Shown here one piece after another: positions 35,601-46,760 of a DNA stretch of 64,000 nt (within the stretch, counting starts at the first letter, position 1; each line of letters begins with the position of its first letter). The notes beneath the pieces are model-generated. The model had not been told where the DNA came from. It searched no databases and saw only the letters and a program-made list of their open reading frames with translations. This stretch comes from Lutraria lutraria. Lineage: Eukaryota > Mollusca > Bivalvia > Venerida > Mactridae. The stretch lies in NCBI GenBank assembly GCA_964023205.1, contig OZ026845.1, positions 7,884,001 through 7,948,000 of the forward strand. Direction: 5' to 3'. The position numbers and the translations under genes are program-made.

Positions 35601-38600
35601 TAAACGAAAAATGTCTTTGTAATTCTACACACATGATTCTTACAAGTTATTAGAATAAACTGTTCCATAACATTTTATACATCTGTTTAACGATTCAAGC
35701 AGCATTTGCTGAATTCAAACATGCCCCGCTCTCTTTGCTCAAAGAATAATAAACAACAATGTATTTTACCTTGGATAAGAGGAAAAACATGCCTGATTAA
35801 ACATTGTTGTGGATTTTTTTTAATTTCCGAGTTATCCCCTTTCATTTCTATTTATAGTTGGGTACCAAAATTTACAGGTCGCTTCTACAAAAAGGACTTA
35901 TTTAAATTTAAGATACTTGAGCATGATTCTTGATTCTTATTACATACAAACAATTATTCAGCCAAATATAGAACTGTCAGATATAGCTGTATACACTTAA
36001 GTAATATTATGTTCATCCGACACAACTTACATAATAGCAGTGGTATATTTTCAAACACATCATTAGACTTAAGATTCTTATAAAGATTTTTTCACGGATA
36101 TAGTTAACATACATTTATAGCAGACAAGCAGGAGGAAGTGGGAAGAATCGAGATAATGTTGCCTTAGATAGTTTTACAGATGTACTGAACTATTGGGATT
36201 TATTTAAAGGTATAGCAGACAACAGCAAGGTAAGTGTGTTTGTACTTGCCGATCTATTTAAACAAATTGTTCATCAGATCAAATATGTGTATGGCTTTAT
36301 AAGAAATAGTAGACTATGAATCGAAATACACGTATATCATACTTTGAATGCAGAGACATGTATGAATATTTGTGGGCAATGGAAAGGCATCTAACCAAGT
36401 CATAGAACGTACGGCTGGTCCCTTTTGCTTTGAATTGTATACAATGTTAATGTACAAAAACTGAAATAAACAAACTACATGTATGTTTAAACTACATTTA
36501 TAATCTGAAACTGAGAAACCAGTCGGCTGAAACCTGTAAATGACCTTAAAGTACATGACCTTCGTGTATTTGGCCTTAATGTATATGACTTTAACGTGTA
36601 TAGCCTTGGTGTATATGACCTTAACGTGTATAACCTTGATGTATATGACCTTAACGTCTATAACCTTGGTGTATATGGCTTTAACGTGTATAGCCTTGGT
36701 GTATATGACCTTAACGTGTATAACCTTGATGTAAATAACCTTGGTGTATATGACCTTAACGTGTATAGCCTTGATGTATATGACCTTAGCGTGTATAACC
36801 TTGATGTATATGACCTTAACGTGTATAACCTTGATGTATATGGCCTTAACGTGTATAACCTTGGTGTATATGACCTTAACGTGTATAACCTTGATGTATA
36901 TGACCTTAACGTGAAAAGCCTTGGTGTATATGACATTAACGTGTATAACCTTGATGTATATGACCTTAACGCGTATAACCTTGATGTATATGACCTTAAC
37001 GTGTATAACCTTGATGTATATGACCTTAACGTGTATAACCTTGATGTATATGACCTTAACGTGTATAACCTTGGTGTATATGACCTGAACGTGAAAAGCC
37101 TTGGTGTATATGACCTTAACGTGTATAACCTTGATGTATATGACCTTAACGTCTATAACCTTCATATATATGACTTTAACGTCTATAACATTGATGTATA
37201 TGACCTTAACGTCTATAACCTTGATGTATAAGACCTTAACGTGTATAACCTTGATGTATATGACCTTAACGTGTATAACCTTGATGTATATGACCTTAAC
37301 GTGTATAACCTTGATGTATATGACCTTAACGTCTATAACCTTGATGTATATGACCTTAACGTGTATAACCTTCATATATATGACCTTAACGTGTATAACC
37401 TTGATGCATATGATCTAGGTCCATGTTTATTTAGTTTGACAGTTCAATAAACGCGCGATTTCGTCATCGCAACCCACCCAGTTGACGGATTTTTTCCAGT
37501 AGTTGCAGATATGATGGATTATCTTTCCACAGTTGATTTTATCTAGTTTAAAAACAGATCCCGAATATAAATATGAACCATCAGTATATTTTGTCAGGAG
37601 TCCTTAGTTCTGAGAAGGGGCTTTAAATTGTCGTTAAAACGATTTCCCAGCTGAATTATGTAACACTGAATTAAATTTTTAAGTGTTGCAAAGATATTTC
37701 AACCAGTTAAAGACATTTGCTACAGTCACCAGTAGTTGTTATTTTTCACATAGACATAATTATAGGGAAAATGAAAACTCTTTCATGATTTTTTTATCAT
37801 AGCATAATTATGATAACAGAATCATTTTAAGCGAAAAAATAGCGTTGATGGTTAGCTGCCCTTGAATTTGAATTTTGGACTATATTTGGAAATTGTAGCA
37901 AATGTCTTTAGTACGCAGATATAATATTTAAATAGCGAAAAGTGTGCGAAGCATTTACGACTGAAAGCTTACTGAATTACCAACAATCCTTTTCACAAGG
38001 CAACACAAAGTTAAACTATATTGTTATACTACCCTCATTAAAGTCAATTAAAGTATTTATATTATTCATAGTGGAATGTGGCGTATTGGGTATACGCCGC
38101 GGGAGCTGTTTCATATAGCACCTGGTGTAAACAACAGAAAGATTCTAAATTGTTAAAAGGAGGAAATTTTGGTATTTTCTTACAAAAGTAAACCTGAAGT
38201 ACAAAGTGCATAAAAATTAAATTGCTTTAAAAATCTATTTAAATTCATATTTAAGGTTCTTTTACCGTTTTTACCTTCTGAGGTCATTACAAAATTATTT
38301 CTTTTTAAGTCAAAGAATACACTGCATGCGGTAAAAAGGTATTATTCGGTCGAAATGTTTTTCATATTAATAACCGTACGAATTTGTTGATTCCCACACC
38401 GCCTTATATAACTGAAATATCATTGTAAAACGACGTAAAATCCACTGAAACGGAACAAAATTATTCCTACACCGCCTTATATAACTGAAATACCATTGTA
38501 AAACGACGTAAAATCCACTGAAACGAAACAAAAATGACTCCCACACCGTATCAAAGATACTAATACAATTTCGAAAAGAAATATACAGTAATGCATTTTT

Positions 38601-41600
38601 GTATTTTTTACAAGAAAAGAACACAAACTCGCTTTGTGAATTCATGAAAGTGTTACATTTGATTATTTCTTTCGATCGATTAGAATAATAATGTAGTAAG
38701 TCATAACTAAGAAAGTAGTTCGTAAACTTAAAAATCGTGTTTAATCATATACAGTGGAACCTCTCCAAAGCAACACCCTTGGGTACAGTTGAGGGAGTAG
38801 CAAAAATATGCTGTTGTTGAGAGATTGTTGCTCTAGAGAGGTTAAATTAATAGTTAAATTGTATAGTGGGAAAATCATGTTGTTGTTGAAGGTAGGTTGT
38901 TGCTCAAGAGAGGGCCGCTCTGGAGAGGTTGTACTGTAGATTATTTGGTGATTTATGGTCAGCCGTTAAATATAAATACAAATCATGAAATGTACATGTA
39001 TATGAAATGCATACCAGTAGCAAACCGTTTATCTTAAAAATTGACAGCTTAACTAACATACAGTCAAACATGTAAACAAAAGCCATCCTTAGGAAAGACA
39101 AAATACGGCCTTAATTAACAAGTGGCTTTTATTCGGATGTCATTTTATTTCAAAACTTAAATGGCAGATTTGTTTAATGACCTTTATTGACGGGATGGTT
39201 ACATTCGGAGGAGGTCGCTAATACAGGTTTGACTGTCTCTACGGACACAGGATAATACTTCGGACAGCAAGGGATAAAGGATTAAATATGAGCATGTGTA
39301 TTTCCAGCGCGAATAAAATTTATTTAAAATGATCATTTTTCTCCACTTTTTATGATTTATATGTATACACAATTAAAACAAATGAAAACCGTGCATTGAA
39401 ATAAATCTTCGCCTTTCACATATATTTTATATAAAATGTAAGATAATTGTTAGAAATTTGCGACAACGGAAAACTGGTAAGGGGAACCGGCCGCCATATT
39501 TAAATGAAATAGCGTTGAAAAGTATAAACAATGATTAAAATATAATTTTGTTGAATTGTTGAGATCGTAAATAGATATCACTGACCAAAATGCGACCAAT
39601 GGGCATGCTCGAAATGCATTTACCTTCAGTGATATCCATTGAAACCAATTTTAGCATCAACATTTCAGTATACATAATACAACGTGGTCCGTGAATGATA
39701 GCAAAACTTTTTTTGGTAATTAACTGTCTTTGGCTTTTTTTTTCGGGCATAACAAGGCATCAAAACTTAACGAATTATGACCACATCATAAGGGCTAGTG
39801 ATCTTCGGAACAGTTGGTTTTTCTCGTAATATTTCGACTTGATAGCGCGAGTATTTTAATTACGTATATCAGACGGATTATATATTTTGGTCCCAAAGAG
39901 ATTACGATGCTGACAAATTTGCTCAGTCGTGGGTTCTCGTTGTCAGGGTTTAGAATAAGATCTTGTCTTCAATCAAACCGTTGTTGAGAACTATTTGTCA
40001 AGAACCTGCGACCTCTGTCACAAGTACCGTACGCTATCGAAAAGTGCCAATACTAATTAATACGTGTGTGGTTGCACAATTGCACTTAGAATAGCAGGAA
40101 GTATCCATCCTGCTCCCGATACATAAGAAAATCTAAATATTTTGTTTAAGACGTTCGAATATGAGTTGGTTTTGAGAAATATCTGATTTGTTTTAAGTTG
40201 TGTTTTGCTTTCTAGAAAACCATTTTCCTATTTTTAAACAATATTTACACAGTATCAATTAAGCCTAACGACGCTCGAAAATGCGCCAGAAAAACATTTT
40301 ATGTCTTCTATTACATCACATATTTTCGTAATAACACATTATCATTATTTCTAATTTGTTATTTTCTTATTGACAAGAAAATGTAAAACAAGTTAAAATT
40401 TTATCCAAGATTCAAACAAGTGAAATGTGTGTAATTCTGATAAAATCGAATTTCCTAAGTAGTTCAATGCAGTTTTGTATTACATGCTTCGAAAAAAGTT
40501 CATTTATAAACAACCTGCCAGACAGTTTACCCATATTTTAGAGTAGTTTAACAAGCTCATTGTTTGCGCCAAAATTAAAAACGTTAAGTCTCATTTGAAA
40601 CCAGAAATATCCAGGGCAGAGCTTTTTCTTCTTTAAAATCATTATTTTGTTGATGTACGATTTTAACTTGTTGAACAGGTTCGGCTATGATTTATCTATG
40701 TGTGAAAATCGAGGTAACATTTGTTATACCTTTTCTCCAAAAATAATACAATAATAATCAACGCCCACTTTCAGAAACTCGTCTCAAACTATGACTGGAA
40801 AACACAAAGAGCTTGCAACATACTGATAAAAAAACATGTAGTCTGTTAATGATTTCTTCGAAAAGAAGTAAAATTTGACCTGTTAAGGAGCAATTCATCT
40901 ATAACTGGGGAATTGGGTGATCGGTGGTCGAGTGGTAACGTGCTGGACTACTGAACGAAATCAATCACGGTCGTGGGTTCGGTTCACGGCTCCGCCTTTC
41001 GAATTTCTCAGGGATGCATTTTCAGAGTCCCCATCCAAACTACTGAGCCTGACACTGTGTCTAGAAAATCACAGGGCGAGGCGCGTATCGGTGCTTTACA
41101 CGAGACATGATAAATAACCAGGAAGAACCTCTCTTTAGGGGCGGCTCTGAAATGACCTTACCTGTCGAATGGGACGTTAAACAACAGAAAAATAATAAAT
41201 AATTAAACCTCAATTTTAAAGGTCAGTTTTGTATATCAACAATATTTTTTCTCATCCTCAGGTTGCACGCGCCCGCGCCCGCGCCCGCGCTCGCACGTTT
41301 GATTTTAATATATTCGGAGTGGTACGAAAAATAAAATGTATTGATAATGAATCCGCATACGTTATAATTATGCTGCAAACGCCATCTTTCTATTGTTTAT
41401 TTTATTTCTTTACTTTGAACGGATACACAATTTGTGTGAGAATAGCCCAGCCATTAAATCATTCATAATAGTATAGGGATATAATTGTATACATACACCT
41501 GACAGACGGTTTGTAAAATCTCGTTCAAGGCTAACAATTGATTAATTGAATTACGCAGAGCAGACCCTAGAAGCAGCGTAATTTATTGGTAAGAAATTCA

Positions 41601-42470
41601 AGCAAAAAGACTCGATAATTTCATCCGGTAGACAATTTATCAACCGAATTAGTTATAAGTCGGGGAACTTATTAAAATAGCTCATTAATTCTTCATTATA
41701 ATCACGCAATAAACATATACTAGCCCGTAGCGTATACGTTGCGTATAAAAACACGTAAAGTATATTCAAAAACTCATTACAGCAGCATCATTGATGTATG
41801 AATTCTGTTGAATTGTTTAGTGTTTAAAAACTACAGTAATTATGAGTAGTGAGTCACTAACATAAGATGTAACACAATATACCACGTACGTTCTTTCGAG
41901 TTTTTCTTGTTTAAAATGCCATTCTAAACCGTTTTTTTTCTGTTAGCAAAACTAGGTTCCCGTTTTATAATTCACCTAGTACGTGTCTGGTATACATTGA
42001 CAGCAATGTGGAGAAGTTGTCGGTTCGTTGTGGAAGGGTAAGTTAGTGCTGGCTAGAATACCAGGAAAACTAGGTATACATTGGCCGACGTTAATATAAC
42101 TTAAAGATTGTTGAAAAAATAGTGTAAACTCAAATAAATAAATATACAATACAACCTCTCCAGAGCGACCCTCTCCTGAGCAACAACCTCCCTTCAGTAA
42201 CAGCATGATTTTTCCCACTGTACGATTTAACAATTAATTTTACCTCTCTAGAGCAACAACCTCTCAACAACAACATAATTTTGCTACTCCCAAAGAGTGT
42301 TGCTCTGGAGGTGCTGCGCTGTATATGTCTGCAACCTTTCAACATTGTACATATTTGAGAATTAATAATAAAATATTGATAGAATGTTCTAACTTACCTT
42401 CTGAGAGCCCAAGACGAAGCATAACAGTGAGGTAGATGAACGACCAAGAAGTGTTAGCTAAACGTTTCAT
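29354..42470 (-). CDS. FST: Follistatin (six exons, 414 aa)
   Basis: Exons in order are 42398-42470, 35199-35393, 32902-33120, 32122-32352, 31379-31627 and 29354-29631. They join in one frame (1245 nt) with every intron phase 1. Residues 1-25 are a signal peptide. Residues 26-90 are the N-terminal follistatin domain with six cysteines and the two tryptophans (29 and 63) that in vertebrate follistatin contact activin. Three follistatin modules follow (about 92-162, 164-239, 244-316), each with the full ten-cysteine EGF-plus-Kazal pattern. FST is a secreted antagonist that wraps activin, myostatin and some BMPs. Module number and order match vertebrate FST, not follistatin-like 3 (two modules). 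The last exon is unusual: vertebrate FST ends in an acidic tail, but here residues 324-414 are highly basic, about half Lys/Arg over the first 65. The start codon is the only Met giving a leader. The total is longer than human FST (344 aa) because of this tail. Confidence 0.95.
30110..30560 (+). mobile_element. Family-F MITE in FST intron 5
   Basis: Shares GATCAGAATCATACC, TAAATAGAAACAAAAGGGAG, TTTTTTGTGAAAGCGGGC, GTGGAATAAAATGTTCGGGA and the terminal TGTCTGATATAGCTT with the copies at 35.5, 44.4 and 50.4 kb. The left terminus is eroded. Confidence 0.82.
30879..30990. mobile_element. Family-D MITE, internally deleted
   Basis: GCGGCCCTCTTTTGAGCAAC, CTCTCAACAACAACATAATT and GCTTTGGAGAGGTTGCACTG. 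About 110 bp instead of about 180. Confidence 0.83.
31056..31348 (+). mobile_element. SINE family B in FST intron 5
   Basis: Begins GATCGGTGGTCGAGTG (A box), has GGTCGTGGTTTCGATTCTCG (B box), CTCAGGGATGCTTTTTCAGT, GTGTCCCCATCCC, TTTACACCGGGCACGATAAG, GGCTCTGAAATGACC and a GGCCGTTAAATAAC tail. Confidence 0.87.
31379..31627 (-). CDS. FST: FST exon 5: follistatin module 3
   Basis: Acceptor cacttcag|TG, donor AAG|GTGGGT at 31378. It encodes VNETCDSITCSDGATCL...VCINCGKKC...VCGTDGRTHPSYC...QGACKNNRLQFK with ten cysteines. A family-B SINE begins only about 30 bp into the following intron. Confidence 0.94.
32122..32352 (-). CDS. FST: FST exon 4: follistatin module 2
   Basis: Acceptor tttaaag|GT, donor G|GTACAG. 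It encodes SCKRVKCELGQHC...HCVKCSRYC...YLCAENGQSYKSKC...GRSIRIAHFGQC with ten cysteines. GRSI and the YLC.(E/N).G..Y pattern match vertebrate FS2. Confidence 0.95.
32902..33120 (-). CDS. FST: FST exon 3: follistatin module 1
   Basis: Acceptor tttgtag|GA, donor A|GTAAGC. It encodes RTCESVDC...KKCRMIDGSPTC...CGGDGRTYRNHC...YYGKC with ten cysteines. The KKCRM of vertebrate FS1 is kept, but the basic residues that follow it in vertebrates (part of the heparin-binding site) are replaced by IDGSPT. Confidence 0.95.
33252..33435. mobile_element. MITE-like inverted repeat in FST intron 2
   Basis: CAGCAAAGCCTTGGAATAAA plus GACCACTT at the left and AAGTGGTCTTTTCGTAAGGC plus TTTACT at the right are imperfect inverted repeats. 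The motifs resemble family E, but the interior differs. Confidence 0.6.
33436..34770. other. FST intron 2, remainder
   Basis: AT-rich intron sequence without a recognisable exon or repeat family. Confidence 0.5.
34771..34892. mobile_element. Family-E MITE, short copy
   Basis: ACAGTCAAAGGAAGGTCTTT, TTCTAAATAATCAATGACC, GAACGGCCTTTATTCCCAGA and ACACAGGCTTGGCTGTAT. It lies in FST intron 2. Confidence 0.75.
35199..35393 (-). CDS. FST: FST exon 2: N-terminal (FSN/TB-like) domain
   Basis: Acceptor attttag|GA, donor A|GTGAGT at 35198. It encodes GGICWKYQ, GLCRTAI, YEECCN, VSWTPY and FLSNGASSCRRCH. The cysteine spacing, the EECC pair and the NGA..C..C end match the follistatin N-terminal domain. 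Confidence 0.95.
35503..35994 (-). mobile_element. Family-F MITE in FST intron 1, reverse orientation
   Basis: The two ends GAAGCTATATCTGACAAG and CTGTCAGATATAGCTG are terminal inverted repeats. In reverse the interior reads TTTGGCTGAATAATTGTTTG and CTATAAATAGAAATGAAAGG, as at 44.4 and 50.4 kb. Its near end is about 110 bp from FST exon 2. Confidence 0.85.
36540..37412. repeat. 30-bp minisatellite in FST intron 1
   Basis: About 29 tandem units of TATATGACCTTAACGTGTAT plus AACCTTGATG. Since 30 is a multiple of three and the unit has no stop in several frames, very long open frames arise: 353 codons on - (KVIYIKVIHV), 211 on + (VYDLNVYNLD). The repeat is intronic to FST and these are not genes. 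Each unit contains TGACCTT, a nuclear-receptor half-site. Confidence 0.96.
37706..37907. mobile_element. Family-I inverted-repeat element, short copy
   Basis: Ends AAGACATTTGCTACAGT and ATTGTAGCAAATGTCTTTA. The interior shares AATGAAAACTCTTTCATGAT and GCCCTTGAATTTGAATTTT with the longer copy at 54102-54827. It lies in FST intron 1. Confidence 0.8.
38382..38548. repeat. About 74-bp tandem duplication
   Basis: CCGCCTTATATAACTGAAAT, ATTGTAAAACGACGTAAAAT and CCACTGAAACG occur twice in direct order, nearly identical, with a third truncated start. Confidence 0.9.
38752..38940 (-). mobile_element. Family-D MITE, reverse orientation
   Basis: Left ACAGTGGAACCTCTCCAAAG, right CTCTGGAGAGGTTGTACTGT. 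The interior is the reverse complement of the other copies. It is full length and lies in FST intron 1. Confidence 0.87.
39058..39236. mobile_element. Family-E MITE
   Basis: ACATACAGTCAAACATGTAA at the left, TAATACAGGTTTGACTGTCT at the right. Interior ATGACCTTTATTGACGGG and TTCGGAGGAGG. FST intron 1. Confidence 0.8.
39237..40911. other. FST intron 1, remainder
   Basis: No exon or shared repeat recognised in this AT-rich part of the intron. Confidence 0.5.
40912..41203 (+). mobile_element. SINE family B, full-length reference copy
   Basis: GATCGGTGGTCGAGTGGTAA head, GTCGTGGGTTCGGTTCACGG (B-box region), GCTCCGCCTTTCGAATTTCT, GTCCCCATCCAAACTACTGA, AAAATCACAGGGCGAGGCG, TCTGAAATGACC and a GGGACGTTAAACAAC tail. 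It lies in FST intron 1. Confidence 0.9.
41266..41298. repeat. CGCGCC hexanucleotide run
   Basis: GCGCCCGCGCCCGCGCCCGC in an otherwise AT-rich intron. Alternating purine-pyrimidine CG sequence of this kind can adopt Z-DNA. It is too short to be a CpG island. Confidence 0.85.
42148..42328. mobile_element. Family-D MITE, about 70 bp from FST exon 1
   Basis: CAATACAACCTCTCCAGAGC at the left and GCTCTGGAGGTGCTGCGCTG at the right. Full length. It lies at the start of FST intron 1, just downstream of exon 1. Confidence 0.86.
42398..42470 (-). CDS. FST: FST exon 1: signal peptide
   Basis: ATG at 42470, then MKRLANTSWSFIYLTVMLRL and GLSE, a typical leader with basic start and hydrophobic core. The donor AG|GTAAGT lies at 42397, phase 1. 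A TATATAA on the minus strand about 50 bp upstream could be a TATA box, but it is close to the ATG and unproven. Confidence 0.88.
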
Positions 42471-44014
42471 CGATGGTACACGATCGGTCATTGTGTTCGT
42501 AATGTGGACATTTCCATTATATAGTTAATTCTAAATCCTTAAAATTCAAGAAAATACGGGTTAAATCACCTTTTCCCTCTCATTAGTCATTTACTCGAAA
42601 ACAATTCATTATCATATACCAGATATTTATAAATCAATTTGACACTCTGCGTCTCATATACTCGTTATTATTGATAACTGTCCAATTATGTATTTCGCAA
42701 ATTCATACCTACATTTTAAAGCGAAAGATCTTTATTTACAAAATCGATATACGGGCAATATTATTAATGTTTTTTTTTTTTGTAAATTAATATTAGATAT
42801 GCATTTTCCATGGACGCATTAATTTTATCACGCTAATATCGAGAATACGATTCTAGTTCATTCTTGGTTTAAATCGAATTTATCCTTTAAATATGTTAAT
42901 ATGAAGAAAAAACAGTTCTTGATAAATAAAACAAAATAACGAAATACGAATACTACTAAACGTTACACATATTGACCTGTCTGTTCATTGAACTAAAAAG
43001 CACCGCGAGTCAATTAGTAAAATCGCTTAATCGGTGCAAATGCGTGATTTTATTTCACATTTGTTTCGTGCAAATCAGCCATGTGAAACTTCTTGCGGTG
43101 TATATTTCGCTAGAACAATGGTAGAAATTTCACGCATACTTATCAAATAAACTGATATATTCACATAAATAAAATTAATACTGGTTTCCAAAAATAAAAT
43201 GTTGGAGCGATTAATTTTCAGAAGAATATCTTTCTATACGTTAAGAACGATTGTGAAGTTTTAACGCATATTAAAATAGTCTCAATTGAGCAGAAGAGTT
43301 GTCGATAATATACGTACAGTTTGAAAATATTTTCGCGTGCGTCTCTTTTTTATTGGCGTTTTTAATTGCTACGCGATTCTCACGATTTTCAAATTTTCGG
43401 TTATTACTTACAATTAATTATCAACGTGGTGTAAATTATGAAGTGACTTCAACACAGACGTTATATCAACTCAAACTAGTTTCAAGCACAGTCAACATCC
43501 ATATTATATAGAGAACTAACGAATGTATGCGTTCGATAGCGTTATCATCTCTAGTAACGAAAACACAGACGATTTACACACGAAGTTTACAAGATATATG
43601 GGCGGATATTTTCGATGATTGACAGTTGATATTGATCAGCTTATTGACACGAAAACTACGATATGAATTTGATGCAAAAATACCGACAGCTTTATATCAT
43701 TCATTGTGTTCGGAAGTCACTTGTTCACATTATAGGTATAGTAAATAGATGCACTTAGTGGCTTTTATTGACTGAAAAGGTTTGTAACGAAAGCACGCTG
43801 AAATATTGTCTAGCATTTGAAAAAACGTAAATGTGACAGATGGATTAATGTGCAAAAACAAGCTATTAAAAATGGCGGGAAAACTTTTGCTCGCTGCATC
43901 GTTAATATAATCTGACACGGTGCGTCGTATTCTTTGCAACAAAATAACATTTACAACTCGGATAAAGTACGGGTTAACTGTTATTTAATCCTTCCTCGCA
44001 AATATCTTACACTA
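42471..44014. other. FST upstream region
   Basis: Presumed promoter side of FST. AT-rich, with no recognised repeat, no CpG island and no further exon. The minus-strand TATATAA at 42523-42517 is the only core-promoter-like motif seen. Confidence 0.4.
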
Positions 44015-44192
44015 CAGTCTAATCAGTGTTAACGGCCACCTCCGAATTAAGTTCATCCTGTGAATAAAGGTCATTCTTTTAAAACCATCATTTATTATAT
44101 AGAGCAGAATGAACTCCTAAAAAATCCCACGTGTTAAAAAGGGCCACATTTTGTCTTTTACTAGTGTTTGATTGCAGTTTGTTAGAGCGCAG
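44015..44192. mobile_element. Family-E MITE
   Basis: GTGTTAACGGCCACCTCCGA, TGTGAATAAAGGTCATTC, AAAACCATCATTTATTATAT and GGGCCACATTTTGTCTTTTA. The right terminus is degraded. Confidence 0.75.
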
Positions 44193-44354
44193 TGAATCCT
44201 CTTTAAGGAAACTTCTCAATAATAAGAACACCTCATAATAAGGGTCACTTATTTTCGGAACGTTTTCAACTTGTTCTCGATTTTTCAACCCGTTCATGTG
44301 ACATCTCTGTGATTATAAGGACATTAGCTTCAATACAAAGGGTTGTCTTAAAGT

Positions 44355-44850
44355 GTAACGGCTATATCAGATAAAAGCTACAGTCCTATCATTGGCTGAA
44401 TAACCGTTTGTAGGTGATACGATTCAAACCTAATATTGGAAGCAACCTGTAAATTTTGATAAGCAACTATAAATAGATATAAAAGGGGGATAACTCGGAA
44501 ATTAACTCGGAAATTAAAAATCAACAAAATCAAACATTTCAATGTTAAGTCAGGCATAGTTTTCCTCTTATCCAAAGTTTAAAAACATTGCTGTTATATT
44601 TTTTGTGAAAGTGAACGGGGCATGTTTAAATTCAGCAAATTTGTTCTTGAATCGTTAAACAGTGGAATAAAATGTTAGGGAACTATTGGTTTTGAGAACT
44701 TGCAAATGTAACAATCTTCTTTGTTAAATTGCAGAGACAACGTTTGTTAAAACTCTTTTGAGAATACACTATAATGTTATGAAAACGATGTGATTTAACC
44801 TTTTTAAAAATAATGTTGCATTTTCTTGTCAGATAAAGCTTCATATCTTG
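44355..44850 (+). mobile_element. Family-F MITE
   Basis: GGCTATATCAGATAAAAGC at the left and TTGTCAGATAAAGCTTCAT at the right. The interior includes CATTGGCTGAATAACCGTTT and GTGGAATAAAATGTTAGGGA. It lies next to the 3' side of the retrotransposon remnant. Confidence 0.83.
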
Positions 44851-44999
44851 GTTTTACTGTATTCCATGGGTACTCTATTTTCTTCAATCATTCCGCTGGT
44901 TAATTTTATCTGTTTGCGAAATACACTCTAAAACAAGTTTGTCTACTTTATCAATTTATAGTCGATTCGAATTAATTATAATTATCGTAATATAATGCC

Positions 45000-46760
45000 T
45001 TTGAAATCATGATTTTACTTAAATTTACTCTACAAGTCACGTATAATTCGCAATAGTTTGCCGTTTATACCGGTCTTAAATAATTTAAAGTACAACGCAT
45101 TTCGATATATTCTGTCGAAACATGAGTACATGTCTACAAATACGGCATAAATACGCTTATTGTCGTTAAGATGTTTTTGTACTAATGAATTTAAAATAAA
45201 TATTGCGTCTACAGTAGAGTAGCTGAGCGTCTGAGATTGTGTTATTATCTTTAAAGAATCTGTCTGAACGTTTGTTCAAAACGCTTGTAAAAAGTTTAGA
45301 AAGACAACTTAAAAGCGTAATACCACGGTAGTTATTTGCACTTTTGGTATCGCTTTTTTATATACAGGCGTAATGAGTCCCTCAGTCCAATTTTCTGGGA
45401 AGTAACCCATTTTTAAAATTATATTAAAAATACCACATATATGATGGCCTATTATATGCAAAACCTACAATGAAATATTCATTAAGTAAACAGTCACTAC
45501 TTGCCGACTTATCAGTTTTCAGGCTTTTAATTGATAAACGGATTTCATCTTATGTAAAAGGACAATCTGATTCCTCAAAACCATTTGGATTATTAAAGTT
45601 ATTATTTTTACAAAAATTTTCCGCTTCTTCATTACTACAAATAGAAACATCATTGCTTATGTTAAGAAATACTGATAGAAATCGTGTAGGCTAACATCGT
45701 TATTTCTATTACATCTCTTCTTTTTAAAATACTTCCAGAATTGTTTAATGACAATTAGGGGATGATTTGTTCGTACTTTCTATTTCAAATATTCGTCTTA
45801 ATTCAAATTTACGTTTTTTAACACGTATAATTTTCTTATATTCTTTTTTACTAGACAAAGGTTTTCTAATGTGGTTTGACATTTATTGAATAGATTTAGT
45901 ATATTGTCATATCGCTTTTTAGCGAGTTCACAATCGTGATCAAACCAGTCAGCATTTTTTGAAAATGACTTATCTAAGAAACTCTCACTTTATTTAAGTT
46001 TTGTTGATTTAGTGAATAAAGGGTCCGCAACATTACGTATAATAGAAGTAAAATCGTTCAACAAAGTATTCACCGAGTGTCTACCAACGTAATTTATATC
46101 AACAGTAGGCTGTAATAATCTGTTTAAATCCGGTAATTTGCTAATTAAGCCAGTCTATGAGAACTATTCCAACTAGACCTCGTGACACGCTCTTTACGTC
46201 TACATGTGGTTTAGTATTGCATAATAACGAAAATGTAATAGGTGAGTGGTCACTCCATGTAGTTAGAGGATTAATACAAAATTGATTCACTTGCGAAAAA
46301 AGTCTGGGGTGAGTAGATAATCGATAACTGATGTACCTGTTTGAGAAATAAAGGTGAAGTTGTCAGAATTGTACAGTCTACCGTTAAGTATTCTTAGACC
46401 TGTAGATTTACAAACTTCGAGTCGTTTTAACCCATGGCTATTTACTGTTTTATCTGGGGAGGCCCGGTATAAGATTATATCGGGAATATAATTAGGATTA
46501 TCAATTTCCTCTGTAAATCTTTCATGTGTTATGTAATCACACCTTAAACCTACTCGACTATTTAAATCTCCACTTACATATAATGAGTCAAGTTTTTGGT
46601 AAAATGTAACATCATTTTCAAGTACATCAAATAAATTAACATTAACAGTATTATAGGCGGGTGAATCCTCAACCCAAATATAACTTCCACAAATATAGAC
46701 ATGTTCAAAATTGAACAAGTACGGTACAGTAGATGATAGTTTAATTATTCTTGTTGTGTT
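45000..46760 (-). mobile_element. Decayed non-LTR retrotransposon (endonuclease + reverse transcriptase)
   Basis: On the minus strand, 46718-46287 is an open segment with endonuclease signatures: HVYICGSYIWVEDSPAYNTV, VSGDLNSRVG, GLRILNGR and SVIDYLLT. Further along (about 45690-45020) frames interrupted by stops and shifts give reverse-transcriptase motifs: LKTDKSASSDCLLNEYFI, NYRGITLLSCLSKLFTSVLN, and AVFVDM..CFDRIYRNALYF followed by KLFKTGINGKLLRIIRD, including the first catalytic aspartate region. This order (AP-type endonuclease then RT) is that of CR1/L2-like elements. The catalytic YADD part and the 3' end are absent, so the copy is dead. The open frame at 45470-45694 on + is a shadow. 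Confidence 0.88.
46287..46718 (-). pseudogene. Endonuclease domain remnant of the non-LTR element
   Basis: 143 codons of the AP-like endonuclease (EEP fold), containing GDLNSR, TGLRILNGR and SVIDYLL, the last three conserved blocks of that fold in retrotransposons. In the element it precedes the RT. The N-terminal catalytic part is missing or decayed beyond 46760. Confidence 0.85.

Noticed and set aside
36314..37375. 353-codon minus-strand open frame reading KVIYIKVIHV repeats
   Set aside because: It is a stop-free reading of the intronic 30-bp minisatellite; other frames on both strands are equally open.
41229..41468. RARARARA-containing plus frame
   Set aside because: It comes from the short CGCGCC run in an intron; the rest has no features.
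45470..45694. Plus-strand 74-codon frame
   Set aside because: Antisense to the reverse-transcriptase remnant, which reads on the minus strand.
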